A stretch of DNA of 64,000 nucleotides, from NCBI GenBank assembly GCA_001414485.1, contig LLEY01000023.1:1-64000 (forward strand). The letters run 5' to 3'. Below, in pieces: positions 21,366 through 33,000 of the stretch. Every line of letters begins with the position of its first letter. The stretch's first letter is position 1. This DNA comes from Calycina herbarum (taxonomy: Eukaryota; Ascomycota; Leotiomycetes; Helotiales; Pezizellaceae). The notes under the pieces are model-generated. The model was not told the DNA's origin. It made no database searches and saw only the letters and a list, made by a program, of their open reading frames with translations. Position numbers and translations under genes: made by a program.

Positions 21366-21969
21366 CCCAATTGCAATACCCTGTACGTATTAGGCTCCAT
21401 CAAACCACGAAAGAGGGAGTCTCTTGATCACTCCAACGAAGGCCAATTGTAATGACTGGGTTTCAATTTCAATTATGTACAAAGAATTGTCTGAAGTAGG
21501 GGGAAAAAGCGCGAGTATCTAGCAGCTGAAAAAACCCCTCTCCGCTTGGTCCATCCATCCATGTGTGAGAATCCCATTTTATAGAGAGAGAGATAAAAGA
21601 CAAAAGTATTGTGATGTAACAAACGCCTAGGGTATAGTCCGGCATATCCCCCCATCTATCTTCATGAAACTTTATCGTAAAGCTCTCCCGTTCTACGGAC
21701 TGTAGTGAGAGAGAAGGAAAAAGACAAAAGCACCGAAAAAGTAGCAACGAACGCCCCAAGGCAATCCATCCATGTATGTGTAAAATTAGCTACAGAGAAG
21801 GGAAAAAGAGAAAAGAAAGAGAAAAGCGAAAAGCATCGAGAACGTCCGACATCCATCTCTCCCTCCGTCAAATCGGAACCCCATATTGTAAATTGTGCTA
21901 GAGGGATCCGAGAAAGAACAGGTGTCTTCGATCTCCTAGCGTATTAGAGAAGGGTTAGGGAGGACCACC
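21366..21969. other. Intergenic, low-complexity purine-rich repeats
   Basis: 600 bp with repeated elements such as CCATCCATCCATGTGTG (near 21548) and CCATCCATGTATGTG (near 21767), and GAGAGAGA/AAAGAGAAAAG runs. Open frames of 60-96 codons cross it but they are low-complexity and unsupported. Confidence 0.5.
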
Positions 21970-24079
21970 CTAGATATTCGCAGCTAAAACGGAATGCTCT
22001 AGTTCCTGGGATCGCGTAAAGTTCTGCCAAAACATCAGGCGGAGCCATGAGTGACGGCATGTCTGTACATGACTACTTTTCGTATTTTCAATTCCATCAA
22101 ATTTCTTCCATCCGTAAACTCGTGTAAGGGTTAGTGACGAGTTGTTGTCTTCTGGGTTTGTTCGTCGGTAGGTTATAACAGAGAAATGCATCCAGAAATA
22201 AACCTTGCAACCAACCAAAGTAATCATAAAGGTGTGTGAAGTATTGTCAAAGACAGTCCCCTCGCCTGTCGGGGTAGTAGGTTTTGGAAAATAAGAAATC
22301 CCAGTTTTCTCCTCCAATTGTTCATAGTGGCTGACCCACTTCATGCAAGTGATTGTACCATCACGCTTAGCGAGTGTATCAAGATCTCCCTCCTTGTCTA
22401 ACCTTCTATACTCCCAGCATACCGAAGCAGCCCAAACCCCATTCTCTCCGAATTGCAGAATGTCACCAGATATCTTTTTTAACTTCGGTAAGACGCCTGC
22501 GGAAAATCGGTTTGCTCCAAATCCCCAGAAGCCGTCGGGTCGCATATCTAACTGCTTAGGCAAACCATCATCATCTGCAGGGTCGATATGTGGCCAGCAG
22601 TTCCCTGAGCTAACGTCGACATTAGAATCGCATATAATGTCGAATACTGCGAGATCAGCAAGAATGAGATCAGTGTTTGAGAGAAGAGTAATAACACCGT
22701 TGGCCGGTTCCCACTCAACAGGATTAACATTAGATGTAAATCTTTGCTGGTTCTGTATGTCGGCAGGGGTTGCCCATCTGTTTTTCAAGGCTGTCCAATA
22801 CCAATCGAGAACCAAGGAATAAGGTATGTGAAACTCTGGGTAAAATATCGTACGCGCGGTTTGTAATTGGAGTGCGAGTTCGGATCTCTGTTTAGCACGA
22901 CTGTAATCCACTGAGTACCTCGAGGCTTTAATTGTGTCTAGTTCGTCTATGGCATACTTAGGACGGCCATCTAAGATCTCACTCGCAGTGTTTTCGATTT
23001 CAGGGTGTTCTTCGCATATGATATCGTTGTCCGTTGCGTCCAGGAGTCCTCGCTTTTCCATCCAGTCACGTCGCCGTGCTGGAGGGACACTTCGGGAAGA
23101 CTGCACCGGCATTGTGTAAACCCCAAAGAATGCACTCAAGTCTGATCTGCTATCACTGTCGAAGGTACGTCCTGAAAGACAACTATAATCAGATGCTCTC
23201 GGAGTTGGTGGAACCTCGAATTTAGTAGAGTCCTTAGGTAGATCTCCAAGCCAACCGTCAATCCTAAGACATTGAGACTGCGATAGTTGTTAGAGCGGAT
23301 TCAACAGGAGAATAGGAATGCGTACTTCGGTGTCTAAAGGTAGGGTTATAGAACCTGAGAGTGTGGGAAATGAGCGAGGTGAGTTCGGTGGAGATACGCC
23401 CAGCGATAATGCCGGTGGAAGTGCGCTCGGCGGATGCGCGATACCGATCAAGTCCTGTTTCTTAAATTGTTCAGTGATAAAATTGCAAAGAAAGGTGTGA
23501 GAGAGAGTACCTACAAACGTATGTAAAGGAGATGTAGTCGGCGGAGGTGCAATCGAAGCCCAGCTATCTTCCTTCAACTAGCAAATCGTCAGTCCGAGTT
23601 TCTATTTCGAAGCAAGGCGAGAAGGTACTTACAAAGTGTAGAAGGCAAGGGGGCTCTGAAACAGCTCGGGAAGGTTTGCTCAGCTTAGAGAGATTGTAGC
23701 TTGTGAGAGGCTATGTCTTTCAGTTATTGTAATTTATAAGAGAATAATTGCAAATGCTTACAGTACTTATACCGAGGTTTAAGGGAAATGAGATGCTATC
23801 TCGGCGTGATAGCAGCGATGGAGATCCGATAGAAGGTAAGGCGTGTGGCTCTTGTAGCAGCTTAGATTGAAGGTCTGGATTATGTACAACGATATCGTAG
23901 GAGGTGTCCTTGTAAGGTGGGAGGGCTGTTCGGGCAGATCGTTTAAGCTCTCCTCCGTGGGTGAATTTACGTCGTTTGTACGGCAATGTAACTGATTGTT
24001 CTGTAGACTTTGGTATTGAGTTAAGTGGAAAGGTATGCGTTACCAAGTCTATATTACTCTCTAGCCCCTCCATCTTCAT
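21970..24079 (-). CDS. Five-exon gene of unknown function (624 aa)
   Basis: Exons 23762-24079, 23633-23683, 23515-23577, 23326-23460 and 21970-23277 (minus) join in frame. The four introns (78, 55, 54 and 48 nt) have GT..AG ends and all lie in phase 0. The protein starts MKMEGLESNIDLVTHTF and carries a basic nuclear-signal-like LPYKRRKF (about residues 27-34). It has a Ser/Pro-rich middle (SPPNSPRSFPTLSGS), SQCLRIDGWLGDLPKDSTK where exon 5 opens (about 190), then SRSVPPARRRDW and an acidic/hydrophobic C-terminal domain with conserved-looking Trp residues. This layout (basic N-terminus, IxxWLxxLP box, SPxR stretch) recalls fungal PD-(D/E)XK-nuclease-like (PF20516-type) proteins. I could not find the catalytic motif, so the family is unproven. 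No RIP stops. Confidence 0.6.
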
Positions 24080-24683
24080 CAACTCTGTGCTAGTCAAGTT
24101 ATATAAGTGATATATCTAAATCTGAGATAATAAGTATTTATTATAGGATTAAGGAACCTAATTATTTACTCTTTTTAGCTATCTGTAATTTCTCTCTTAA
24201 TAATTCTTTGAGGTCTATTAGAGGTCCGTCGCTGGTCAGTGTTGGTTGGTCGGTGTTTGTTGGTTGGTGTTGGTCGGTCACTGTTGGTCGGTCAGTGTTG
24301 GTTGGTCGGTGTTGGTCGGTCAGTGAGATCAGAAGTTGGTGATCGTTCGTCTGCGATTCTTTTTTGATGTTCTTTGTTTGTTTCGTCGTTGTCAGAAGAT
24401 GGTTGTAGAACGTTTTGATAGTCGGTGGTTGTCGCAGTGTACCATGGGAAATGGCCTAGAACGGGCTCTTCTTCGGGTAATAAAAACCGTGCTAATTTGA
24501 GGCACGCACTGGTTGAAAAGCTCAAAAACAATCAACGGGATTTTGCTCGAGTTGCCAGGCCCTCCATACTAAAACTGTTTACTTCCCTCTGATAATTCTT
24601 ACACAGCTCCATGAATAAGAGATCAAGATAAAAAGCACACACTCGCACGAGATTATCGAATTTCTCGAACGATGATATTGTTC
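24080..24683. other. Intergenic region containing a minisatellite
   Basis: Contains AT-rich sequence at 24110-24220, then the GGTCGGTCAGTGTTGGTT minisatellite. No supported gene was recognised. It includes the likely promoter of the five-exon gene. Confidence 0.5.
24226..24325 (+). repeat. GTTGGTCGGTCAGTGTTGGTTG minisatellite
   Basis: About 100 bp made of imperfect tandem arrangements of GTTGGTTGGTCGGT and GTTGGTCGGTCAGT. The plus strand is G/T-rich with almost no A or C outside the CGGTCA segments. Confidence 0.85.
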
Positions 24684-24918
24684 ATGCCTGAGGCATCAAG
24701 TCCGCCTAACGATTGCGACGTCAACGAACCATTCACGCCCACCCACTCACCAGCAGCAGCGTTCTTTACGATTTGAGCAGCGTTGCAGGGGCGATTACCT
24801 TCGCCTTATGCTTTGGATGTAAGTTTCTTCTTTTTATTTATATGTTGGGAGCTAATTTAGATATAGAATGTCGGTCCTCCCAAGACCCTCAAAAGATCTC
24901 CCGCAGCCTCTCACTATA

Positions 24919-26790
24919 ACCGATATCCCGGCCTCGTGCACGGTCCTGGCAAAAGCCCGCCCCCTCGGAATGTCACCCACTATATTAAAAGTTATATATC
25001 ACAACAACCACTTATTGAATTTGTATATAATTAAGTAGGGATATAGATAAAAGGTAGTTAATTAGAGAATAAGTACAAAAAACTATACGCGGGCACAGAG
25101 TAGCAGCCTAATCTACTGTCCTAACCTAGTTTCCTTTAATTATAAAGCTACTACTTTAGCTAGAACTCTAATCTTAAGTTTAAGTATTAAAGTTTGCTTT
25201 TCCAGCTCTTTTTATCCCTTTTTAGCTCCTTTCTTAACTTAAGGTATATATAGAGTAGTTCTTTTTCATAGAATACGTATATATTTTATCTATTTTAAAG
25301 CTTTTAAAGTTATAGTAGCTAGCTTCTTATAGAGCTGGGTTTCTACTCTCTTATTAGTTAATTCTTCCTTCTTATATTATCTCTTAAGAGTATTCGCCTT
25401 TCTTATCTCTCTTCTCTCTTCCTTTGCCTATTCTTTAGCCTCTCTTTCCTCTTCTTCCTTAGCCTAATACTCTCGAGCTTATATAACCTTTCTAGAGAAG
25501 TATATCTCTACTCTCTAGCTAATTTCCTTATAAAGATTAAGTCTCTTACTCTTCTTTCTCTTCTGATTCTTAAGAATAATAGCTATTTATAGCCTCTAGT
25601 TCTCGTATTTAAGAATAGAGACTTAAGAGAAAAGAGTATATATAGAAGTAAAGACTTTATATACTTTAAGCTTAGATAGAGACTTTTCAAAGTCTAAGAA
25701 CGTGTATTATATAGTATAAGAAGGAAGAAGAATAATAATAATATAATAGTAGAATATAAAGTCGATAAATTTTATATTAATATACGAGGAGTAGCCGTCT
25801 ATAAGAAGCAGCTGATATACTCTTATACTCTTCGGTTTTATATATCTCTTAAAGACGTCTTCTAGCTACTTTAGACTAAACTAGTTTAATAACTAGTTGT
25901 TTTCTAATAAACTGAAATATACTCTGTCTTCTTTAATATCCTCTGTCTAGAAGCTCTATAAGTCTTCTAATACGCTCTTATAAATAAGAAGCGGCGAGAT
26001 AGCTCTTCTAATAGCCGAGATATATACTAGTAGAGAAATAAACTCTTAAGAACTATTCTACTTATTCTTTATAACCCGGCCTAATATATACGCTTCTAGA
26101 CTTATAATATACTTTATAGATCAGCTAAATCCTATAAGGAATTCCTTCTCGTCAAAGTTATATAAGTTATTAGCAGTTATATTATATTTCTCGATAACTT
26201 ACGTAAGCTAGAGAAAATAAGATAATATTAGCTTTTATACTTAAATTAAAATAAGAAAGAGAAAAAGTATATAATACTAAGGTAAAGAAGAGTATAAATA
26301 TAAGAGTATACTTAGCTACTACTCTTAAGTTCTTAATATTCTTAAGATAGCTACTATATAACCTATTCTTATGTCTTCAGATAAATTACCTAGTCTAGTT
26401 CTTCTCTACTATACTTCTATATATCTCTTCTATAAGGTTCTTAATAATTAAAGACGTAGGGGGTATTACTCGATCGGTAAGGTTATTAATCTGTCGAATC
26501 AGGACTTCTTCTTACTCCTTAGTAAGTGCTTAGTAGTAAAGGGTAGTAGCGTCTTTATATGTTATAGTCAAGCCTCTAATCCTTCGTAAGATAGTAGTAT
26601 AGTCACACCTATACTTCTTAGCTGCCTCAGTAAAATTGCTATGCTCTCCTCTTTCAATTGCTACCACCGCTAAGTTAATCTAATGAGATTTATCTATTCT
26701 AGCCATAGTTAAAGTAGCGATGGTCGAGGTAAAAAGAGGGGTTTTTTGGTGGGCTTTTGCCAGGACCGTGCACGAGGCCGGGATATCGGT
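24919..26790 (-). mobile_element. Fot1-like Tc1/mariner transposon, 1,872 bp, with 40-bp perfect TIRs
   Basis: The left end ACCGATATCCCGGCCTCGTG (24919-24958) is perfectly inverted at 26751-26790, and TA is duplicated on each side (24917-24918 and 26791-26792). Size, TA target and a single transposase frame match the Fot1/Flipper group. The TIRs are GC-rich and untouched, while the interior is RIP-degraded and AT-rich. The ends differ from the ACGTG-ended elements elsewhere in this window, so this is a separate family. Confidence 0.92.
25266..26706 (-). pseudogene. Transposase of the Fot1-like element, RIP-inactivated
   Basis: ATG at 26706 starts MARIDKSH, followed by a helix-turn-helix region (EAAKKYRCDYTTILRRIRGL). 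The first catalytic motif is NLYNFDEKEFLIGF (near 26150), the second is QLLLIDGYSSYINIKFIDF (near 25800), followed by a region matching the PxxTxxxxPxDxxxFxxLK block, and then a charged coiled-coil-like tail (REAKEWAKEERREIRKAN-type) near 25400. Many TAG/TAA stops and one change of frame near 26195 disrupt it. The C-terminal limit is approximate. Confidence 0.75.
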
Positions 26791-27263
26791 TACCCCTCGA
26801 CCTCCCCAAAAATCACAACAACACCCCCGATTACTTGATCGCAAACTCTCACAGCACTCGTTCACGCGCTCTCTGTGACCCAGCAGGTTCACAAGAGCTC
26901 TCGAATACAGACACCCTCCACACACAATCGCGAGCTGTCCCGAATCCTCACCTCATCACTCTTCAGCCTCGCGCAGGTTTGACCCCTCTCTCGAATGCGA
27001 ACACTCTTCAGCCTCGCGCAGGTTTAAGTCCTCCCTCGAATACAAACACCCACCCCACACAATCGCACGCTCTCTACAAACCGCTGTTGCCCCCTCTTGA
27101 TAGGTTGCCAGAGCTAGGTTCAGTTTCAACAGAATACTCGTTCTCAATTCCCCCTTCTGACGACGGATATCTCTACGAACCCCCCGGAGCCCCACCCTTT
27201 GTAGATCATCCATTGCATACTCCAAGCCCTTCTGCCACTAGCATCGAAGATTGGATCTAAAAC

Positions 27264-27664
27264 GCTATTGATTCTGAAACACTTTTACTATACGCCCTAA
27301 TGATTCGTCGCGTCAACAGCCGTCGGTCAAAGTCCGAAGCTGTAGTCGTTGGACTGTACCGCCCCTCCTCGGCCGTCTCGTTGTAATCGGTTGCGTTACA
27401 AGACTGGAAGGCAAGAGATCAAACCCTAATTCGCAATGGAGTTATACGCTCGCAAGACACCGAGTTGTTTGTAATTACAAAGAAGAAAGAGCTCGGAGTA
27501 GGGTTTGAAAAATTTCAGGAGGACTCGAAGCGTGTAATCTTATCTAAACTATATAAGGTGGTTCAGCATGATTAGGATTCCTTGATTATATACGTTTTAT
27601 TAATTAGAATGTTGGAAGGACTAACGAGGCTACCTTAACTAGTTGTTTTAATAGCAACAGATGA
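27264..27664. other. Partly RIP-affected region 5' of the repeat-bearing pseudogene
   Basis: Composition shifts from normal to AT-rich. One frame reads ALQDWKARDQTLIRNGVIRS and then VGFEKFQEDSKRVILSKLY (about 27390-27560), ending in IATDERQT (about 27650-27670), with few stops. It is probably the upstream part of the next pseudogene in another frame, separated by a frameshift or lost intron. Confidence 0.4.
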
Positions 27665-29095
27665 AAGACAGACTTAGTATTTTTAAACTTAGAAATATAA
27701 TATGCTCTATACGAATTAAAGCTACATTCGATCTTTTTCCGCGTTGTACCCGACCTTTACTAACCGACTATAAACGGATTATACTATAACAATGTTCATA
27801 GTAACATGATTAAGGTTATGTTATATAAGGCCCTCGGTATTGTTATATCTTGCGAGTAATAATTTATATATAGTTATACCTAGGTTCTCTATAACCGTAA
27901 GCTAGAGAGACGTCTCGGCTTTCAATTGACGCCCCTGATCTATCCTCTCCCTGCTTCCGACAGGGTATATAGTTTTAACCTCTTCCTATTTAGGCTCTAT
28001 AAACAACGACTTTCTGAATCTTCTTTAAAGGAATTTACTATGGTTGCTGGAACTCTAGCTCTCGCGTTTTGGTTTATCGAATTCAAGGGTCTAAACCTAT
28101 CTCTATAGTATATAGTAATCTAATATAAGAACACTAGCGCTATATTAGTTGTAGCTTAGGGGTACTTTATATATAGTATAAAAGATGTTCTAGAGGGATA
28201 GGAGGAGAACTAGTTTAATAATAAAACCTTTGTTTACAGCCTAGCACTATATATTAAGATAGCGAAGCTTCTCTAGTATTACCGTACCGTTGATATAAAC
28301 GCCTTAGGGGAATTATACTAGGTCTATTAAACACGCACTATCCAGACGTTCGATATAATCTTAATAGATCCTAAGAAGAACTGCCTCAATGATATATACT
28401 ATAATATAATTACATAGGGTCTTAAGGTTAAATATCCACAGGCGGAAGCTCGGTTACAGGCTATGTAGGATAAAGAAGATTCTCGATCAAGTATCGCTCT
28501 TACGAACGATTCTCAGGAAGAGGAACATGATGAGGAACATGGTGAGGAGAAAGAGGAAGTTGAGGAAGATGCCGATACGGAGGAACTTGCTAAGCAAGCT
28601 GCTCAAAGGCCAAATAGCCAGCGAACCGTTATTCAGGTTGTTATCCCGCCATTTAGAGACAACTCTATTCCAAACGATTAACAGCCTGGCCTAAACAAAA
28701 TCAAAAAGCGCAAGGCTGTTAGTGGTGTTGCTGCTATTAAGGATAGTCTAGCACAAAAGAAGACGAAGGGTAGCAGTTACGGCGTTCGTTCTTTATCAAC
28801 TAAAAAGCGCAAGGCTGTTAGCAGTGTTGCTGCTGTTGAGGATAGTCCAGCACAAAAGAAGACGAAGAGTAGCAGTTACGGCGTTCGTTCTTTATTAACT
28901 AAAAAGTATAAGAGTGTTAGTAGAGTTGCTTCTAGTAATAATAGCCTAGTACTAAAGAGGATAAAGAGTGGTTAGGCAACGCGGAGCTCTACTAAGGAGT
29001 CTTAAGTTAGTATTATACTTAGAGAATTAGTAATCATAGTATAGTATAATTCTCTACTTAATATTCTTCTAAGCGATTCTATAGAAACGCGTTGA
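27665..29095 (+). pseudogene. RIP-damaged gene of unknown function with C-terminal 33-aa repeats
   Basis: One frame of about 476 codons from 27665 to TGA at 29093 is broken only by TAG/TAA at former Gln/Trp positions. The N-terminal two-thirds are globular: RVVPDLYQPTING-type sequence, RRLGFQLTPLIYPLPAS, AFWFIEFKG at about 28063, and TRTIQTFDIILIDPKKN. The WFIEFKG stretch resembles the E-x-K strand of PD-(D/E)XK-like folds and the arrangement recalls fungal DUF7924-type proteins, but this is a weak guess. Then comes an acidic segment (SQEEEHDEEHGEEKEEVEED) and tandem basic repeats beginning KKRKAV, nuclear-signal-like. Damage is lighter over the repeats, where CpA survives. Confidence 0.5.
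28703..28960 (+). repeat. Tandem 99-bp (33-codon) coding repeat, about 2.6 copies
   Basis: Copies start at 28703, 28802 and 28901, exactly 99 bp apart. Each encodes K-K-(R/Y)-K, then A-V-S-x-V-A, a KTK-type basic patch and SSYGVRSL. Copies 1 and 2 are nearly identical; copy 3 is diverged by C-to-T/G-to-A changes and incomplete. Confidence 0.85.
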
Positions 29096-29226
29096 ATTCA
29101 GCGAAACTAAAAATTATATAATACTAATAGCTTTTATAAATAAAGAAGAGAGCGAGGCTAAATACTAAGTCTTATTCTCGATAAGATTTTATATTATACT
29201 ATCCCTCTGTAATCTAAAAACAGAGG
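29096..29226. other. AT-rich spacer with hairpin before LTR-like repeat
   Basis: No gene. CCCTCTGT and ACAGAGGAGG (about 29200-29227) form an inverted repeat. Its right arm is purine-rich (ACAGAGGAGGTAG) and abuts the LTR-like unit, so it could be a polypurine tract. Confidence 0.4.
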
Positions 29227-29603
29227 AGGTAGTATAGATCTACTTTTGTACTACTTTATAAGTACTATAAGATTAAGAGTTAGAAAATACTTTATATAAG
29301 GTTTTATACTATATTTTATACGCTCCTTTAGATAGACTTTGCTAAGAATTTATATCTATTTTATTGAATTAGTTTAGAGTTACGTGTTCCTGCTTAGTAA
29401 TCCTTCCTAGTTTCTTTCCGAGACTACCTACTTTCTTAACTTTATATACGTATATTAGATATAATACTTAATAAAAACTAATTTTAGCTTTAGATTACTA
29501 TATTTAACTACTTAGAGTACTATAATATATAATAATATTATAACTTTTAGTAAGGTAAAGTCTTATATATAATATTTTAGTTTCGAGTTTAAGTATAGTA
29601 TAG
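29227..29603 (+). repeat. S repeat unit 1 (LTR-like, about 375 bp), split from unit 2 by R1
   Basis: Starts TATAGATCTACTTTTGTAC and ends GAGTTTAAGTATAG. The same sequence recurs at 53022-53394 directly after R1 and partly at 53395-53505. Before R1 inserted, these would have been adjacent tandem copies. It is possibly the LTR of an element not otherwise present. Confidence 0.75.
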
Positions 29604-30051
29604 TATTACAAATCACGTTATATATAGTAAGTAGTTCAGACGGCGCTCTGATAGGATAAGACACGATATCTAGGAAATAGAAGGTAATATAGAAGGGAAT
29701 TAGTAATACAAAGGCATTTAGGTATTCTAGGATCTTACTATTAGATAACCGTTAGTAGTTATATAATAGATCCTCTTAGATCTCTTAGAGAATCTAGAGG
29801 GATCTAGGGATCTAGGCTTATATAGGGATCTAAGTAGCACGAGAGGTTCTATATAAGGACTGGCACTTCTGCTATTAGATAGAAGCTTCGTACTTAACTT
29901 TAGTTATTAATCTTATTATCTTATTTAACATCTTTAATATAAGTAACGAGTTCACTTCTAAGTAAACAACCTAGCGTATCTATACTTCTTATCTATATAC
30001 TAACCTTCGAGACTTAGTTATCTTTGTTTAGTTTATTTAAGTTTTATTATA
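29604..30051 (+). repeat. R1 5' LTR (448 bp)
   Basis: Starts TATTACAAATCACGTTATA (originally TGTTACGAATCACG as in the R2 3' LTR) and ends GTTTTATTATA (R2: GTTTCGTTACA). It aligns along its full length with the R2 LTRs; the differences seen are nearly all C/T or G/A. Confidence 0.9.
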
Positions 30052-30099
30052 CTTTAAGCACCTACTTAGAAGTTCAGTCGCTATAGCCCTAGCAACCCC

Positions 30100-33000
30100 T
30101 GCCGCAGCTAGCTCGAATACTAGTCGAACTAATATCGTAGGAACGTTTAGAAGTACTACTAGACAAACACCTGCTAGTATATACTTAGCTAGGAACGACG
30201 ATAATATTAGTATACTAGACGCCTCCGAGCCTTATAAGATTAAAGTACTTGAAACTATTAAAGTTAAGATACTAGATATATATTATAGGAAGCGAAAGGA
30301 ACTAGACTTATTCCTTCTTTAAATAGACATCTACTTTAACTTTAATTCTAATAAATTCGAAGGTAATTATAATTTATAAACTATCTTCGCTATCTTCTAC
30401 CTTAGAGGATTAGTATTAGAATAGGCTTAGCTATATTTAGAGGATTTCTTTAAGAATAAGAATAAAGATAGAAAGATAGAATTAACTAAGATTATATTTA
30501 AATCTTAGAGAGGATTTAAAGCAACTATTAGAAAAGTCTTTAGAGACTTTAACACGATCTAAACAGCTATATACAAGCTTTTAGAGTTATACTAAACCAG
30601 ATCTATAATAGATTATACTAATAAGTTTTAATAATATAGAACGAAATTAGAGTAGAATACTATTGCTCTTATAGAACTCTTCTATAGAGGATTAAAAGTA
30701 TATATCTATAAGGAAATAGCTAAGTAGAATATATAGTTCTTAACTATTATAGATATAATTAAGAAGGTTATCTAGTTAGATAACCGTCTATATAAATTTA
30801 AGAAGAGTAACCCTAGATATAGAGAAAAGAGTTATAGAATAGGAAAGTAGAAGCACTCTTATACTAATAAACATAGTAAGGAGGCGAACGCTATATAGAA
30901 GAAAACCTTTTAAAAGAAAGAAGGACTTTCCTAAGAGGAGCGAAATCGTTAACACGAGTAGAACTTATATTATAACTATAGCCTCTCTAGCTATAGAGTA
31001 AATAAGTATAGTAAGAAGAAAGACTCTAATAGGAAGGGACGAATTAACGCTATAGTTTATAAGAAAGTAGTATTACTTGATAAAATTAAACTTATAGATA
31101 AGGAACTCAAAGCTAGAGAATATAATATATAAATTAAAACAGACGCTATAGATATAATAGTAGACAATATATACTTATAGCTAAATAAAGGAATTAAGTT
31201 ATAAGTTAGTAAAGTATAAGATACTAATAATAATAGAGATCTATTACTTAAAGAATATTATAATATATAGTTAGAAATAGATTATAAACTGCCTCTTTAA
31301 GTAGAATATAAATCACTACTATTAATAAGTTTATTAAAGTTATTAGAGTTAGAATCTAACTTATTAGAGGTAAATCCTAGAATATATAAACCTAAAGAAG
31401 AAGAAACATAGGCATTTATTAGAACCTTTAAGAGAGGGAATAGATAGGTATATATAGAAGGATAGAAACCTGATTTCTAGAGCTTATATTCTACTTAAGA
31501 AGTTAATCCTACTATCTTAACTACTTATAAGATAGTAAGGAATAATCAAGATCGAGTAACTATAGTCAGCTCTATTACTAGGAGAGAAACTATTAAGTTT
31601 AAAGAGCTAGGACTAGAATAGACGATACTAAACAACTACCTAGAGAAGAGAGATCTATAGATAGTTACTAATTTAAGAAATAATACTACTAAATAGCAGT
31701 AGTATTACCTAGAAGAATTCGATAAATATAACAAATGTCTAAAGTCGGACATAACTACCTACCTACCTAGTTAAGACTATAAATTAGAGATTAATAAGAA
31801 ATATTAAGTACTAAGAGTTAAAAAAGGAATTATAATAGTATTTAAAGAATTAGAAGATTAACGAATATTCAAAGTTACTAAGGTAGACCTCTAAGCTAAC
31901 CTAATCTAGGAATTCTACTAATCTATAAAAGGTAAATAGTAGACTACTAAGACATTATATAAAGCAACTATTAAATAGGTTCGATATAAACTACGAGTAT
32001 TATTAGATTAGTCTATAGAAAGACGTTTTATAAGAACACTTCTAGAACCTAAGAGAATAGTAAAAGATAGTCTAGTATATAAAGTAGCTTTTTCTAATAA
32101 TAAAAAAATAATATTCTTCCTAAGCTCTTAGAAAGAAGATAATAGTAAGAGAAGATTTAAGGTTTATTATATTAAACTAGAAAATTATACTACTATAGAA
32201 GAGTTAAATACTATATTTAGAGAAAATCAACTTATAGTAATAGCGAAGATAAGAGAAAAGGAACTCTAAGTCTTAATTAATTCTAGAGCGACAGGTAATT
32301 TCCTTTCTCTAACAGCTTAGAAGAAGCTAAACGTTTTAATTAAAGGTATAAGGCCTTACTACTTAGGAGTAGTTAATAGAACAGACGTTATATACTAGAA
32401 CGGAATTATTAATTAGTAAACTATTCTAATAGAGATTACTATCGAAGGACACTACTTAAATATATAATTCGATATTATTAAAATAGGGAATAAGAAAGTA
32501 ATATTTAATATATTATAGATTTAAAAACATAATTTAAATATTAACTAGAAGGCTTAGAAAATAACCTTTAGTTAATATAATTATATAGGTTTATAATTAT
32601 AACTATAAGACTAGAACAAGGTTAGCGCCACCTCTTCTAAGACGCTAGAACACCTAGCCTAGGGTCCTCTATAGGTTAGTAAGACAGCTAATAACGAAAT
32701 ACCTATATAGTATAAAGAATTTAAAGCTTTGTTTAAAAACCTAGAAGACTTATAAGCCTTGCTAGAACATTGCTTATAAGATTATAAGATTAAATTAAAA
32801 GAGGGTTATTACCTCTTAAAGCAGAAGCTTCGGTTATATAACTAGAAAAGCCTATAGAGAATAGAAAGTTATATAAAAGAAGGTATTAAGAAGAGATATA
32901 TTAGAAAATCTAAGTTACTAATTACCTTAAATATACTTATTATTAAGAAAAAAGACAATCTAAATAGAAGAGTATATATTAATTACTAAGAAGTAAATTA

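Larger units (their letters stand above)
24868..27260 (+). pseudogene. Open reading frame interrupted by a transposon; Pro/Ser-rich protein of unknown function
   Basis: 24868-24918 reads MSVLPRPSKDLPQPLTI. After removing the inserted element and one TA, the frame continues exactly in phase at 26793 (PLDLPKNHNNTPDYL) and stays open to the stop at 27258-27260, ending ATSIEDWI; the joined length would be 172 codons. The sequence just upstream (intron-like GTAAGT at 24820 to TATAG at 24866) suggests an exon begins near 24867. The protein is Pro/Ser/Thr-rich, with a 45-bp tandem duplication (TLQPRAG(L)-type repeat, about 26960-27050). I do not recognise the family. CpA content is normal here, so this DNA is not RIP-damaged although the insert is. 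Confidence 0.5.

Noticed and set aside
21469..21947. Small ORFs on both strands near 21.5-21.9 kb
   Set aside because: They overlap purine-rich simple repeats, have biased low-complexity translations and no splice or motif support.
24226..24325. Telomere-like repeat (G/T-rich)
   Set aside because: The unit is not TTAGGG and the array is internal and short; it is better described as a minisatellite.
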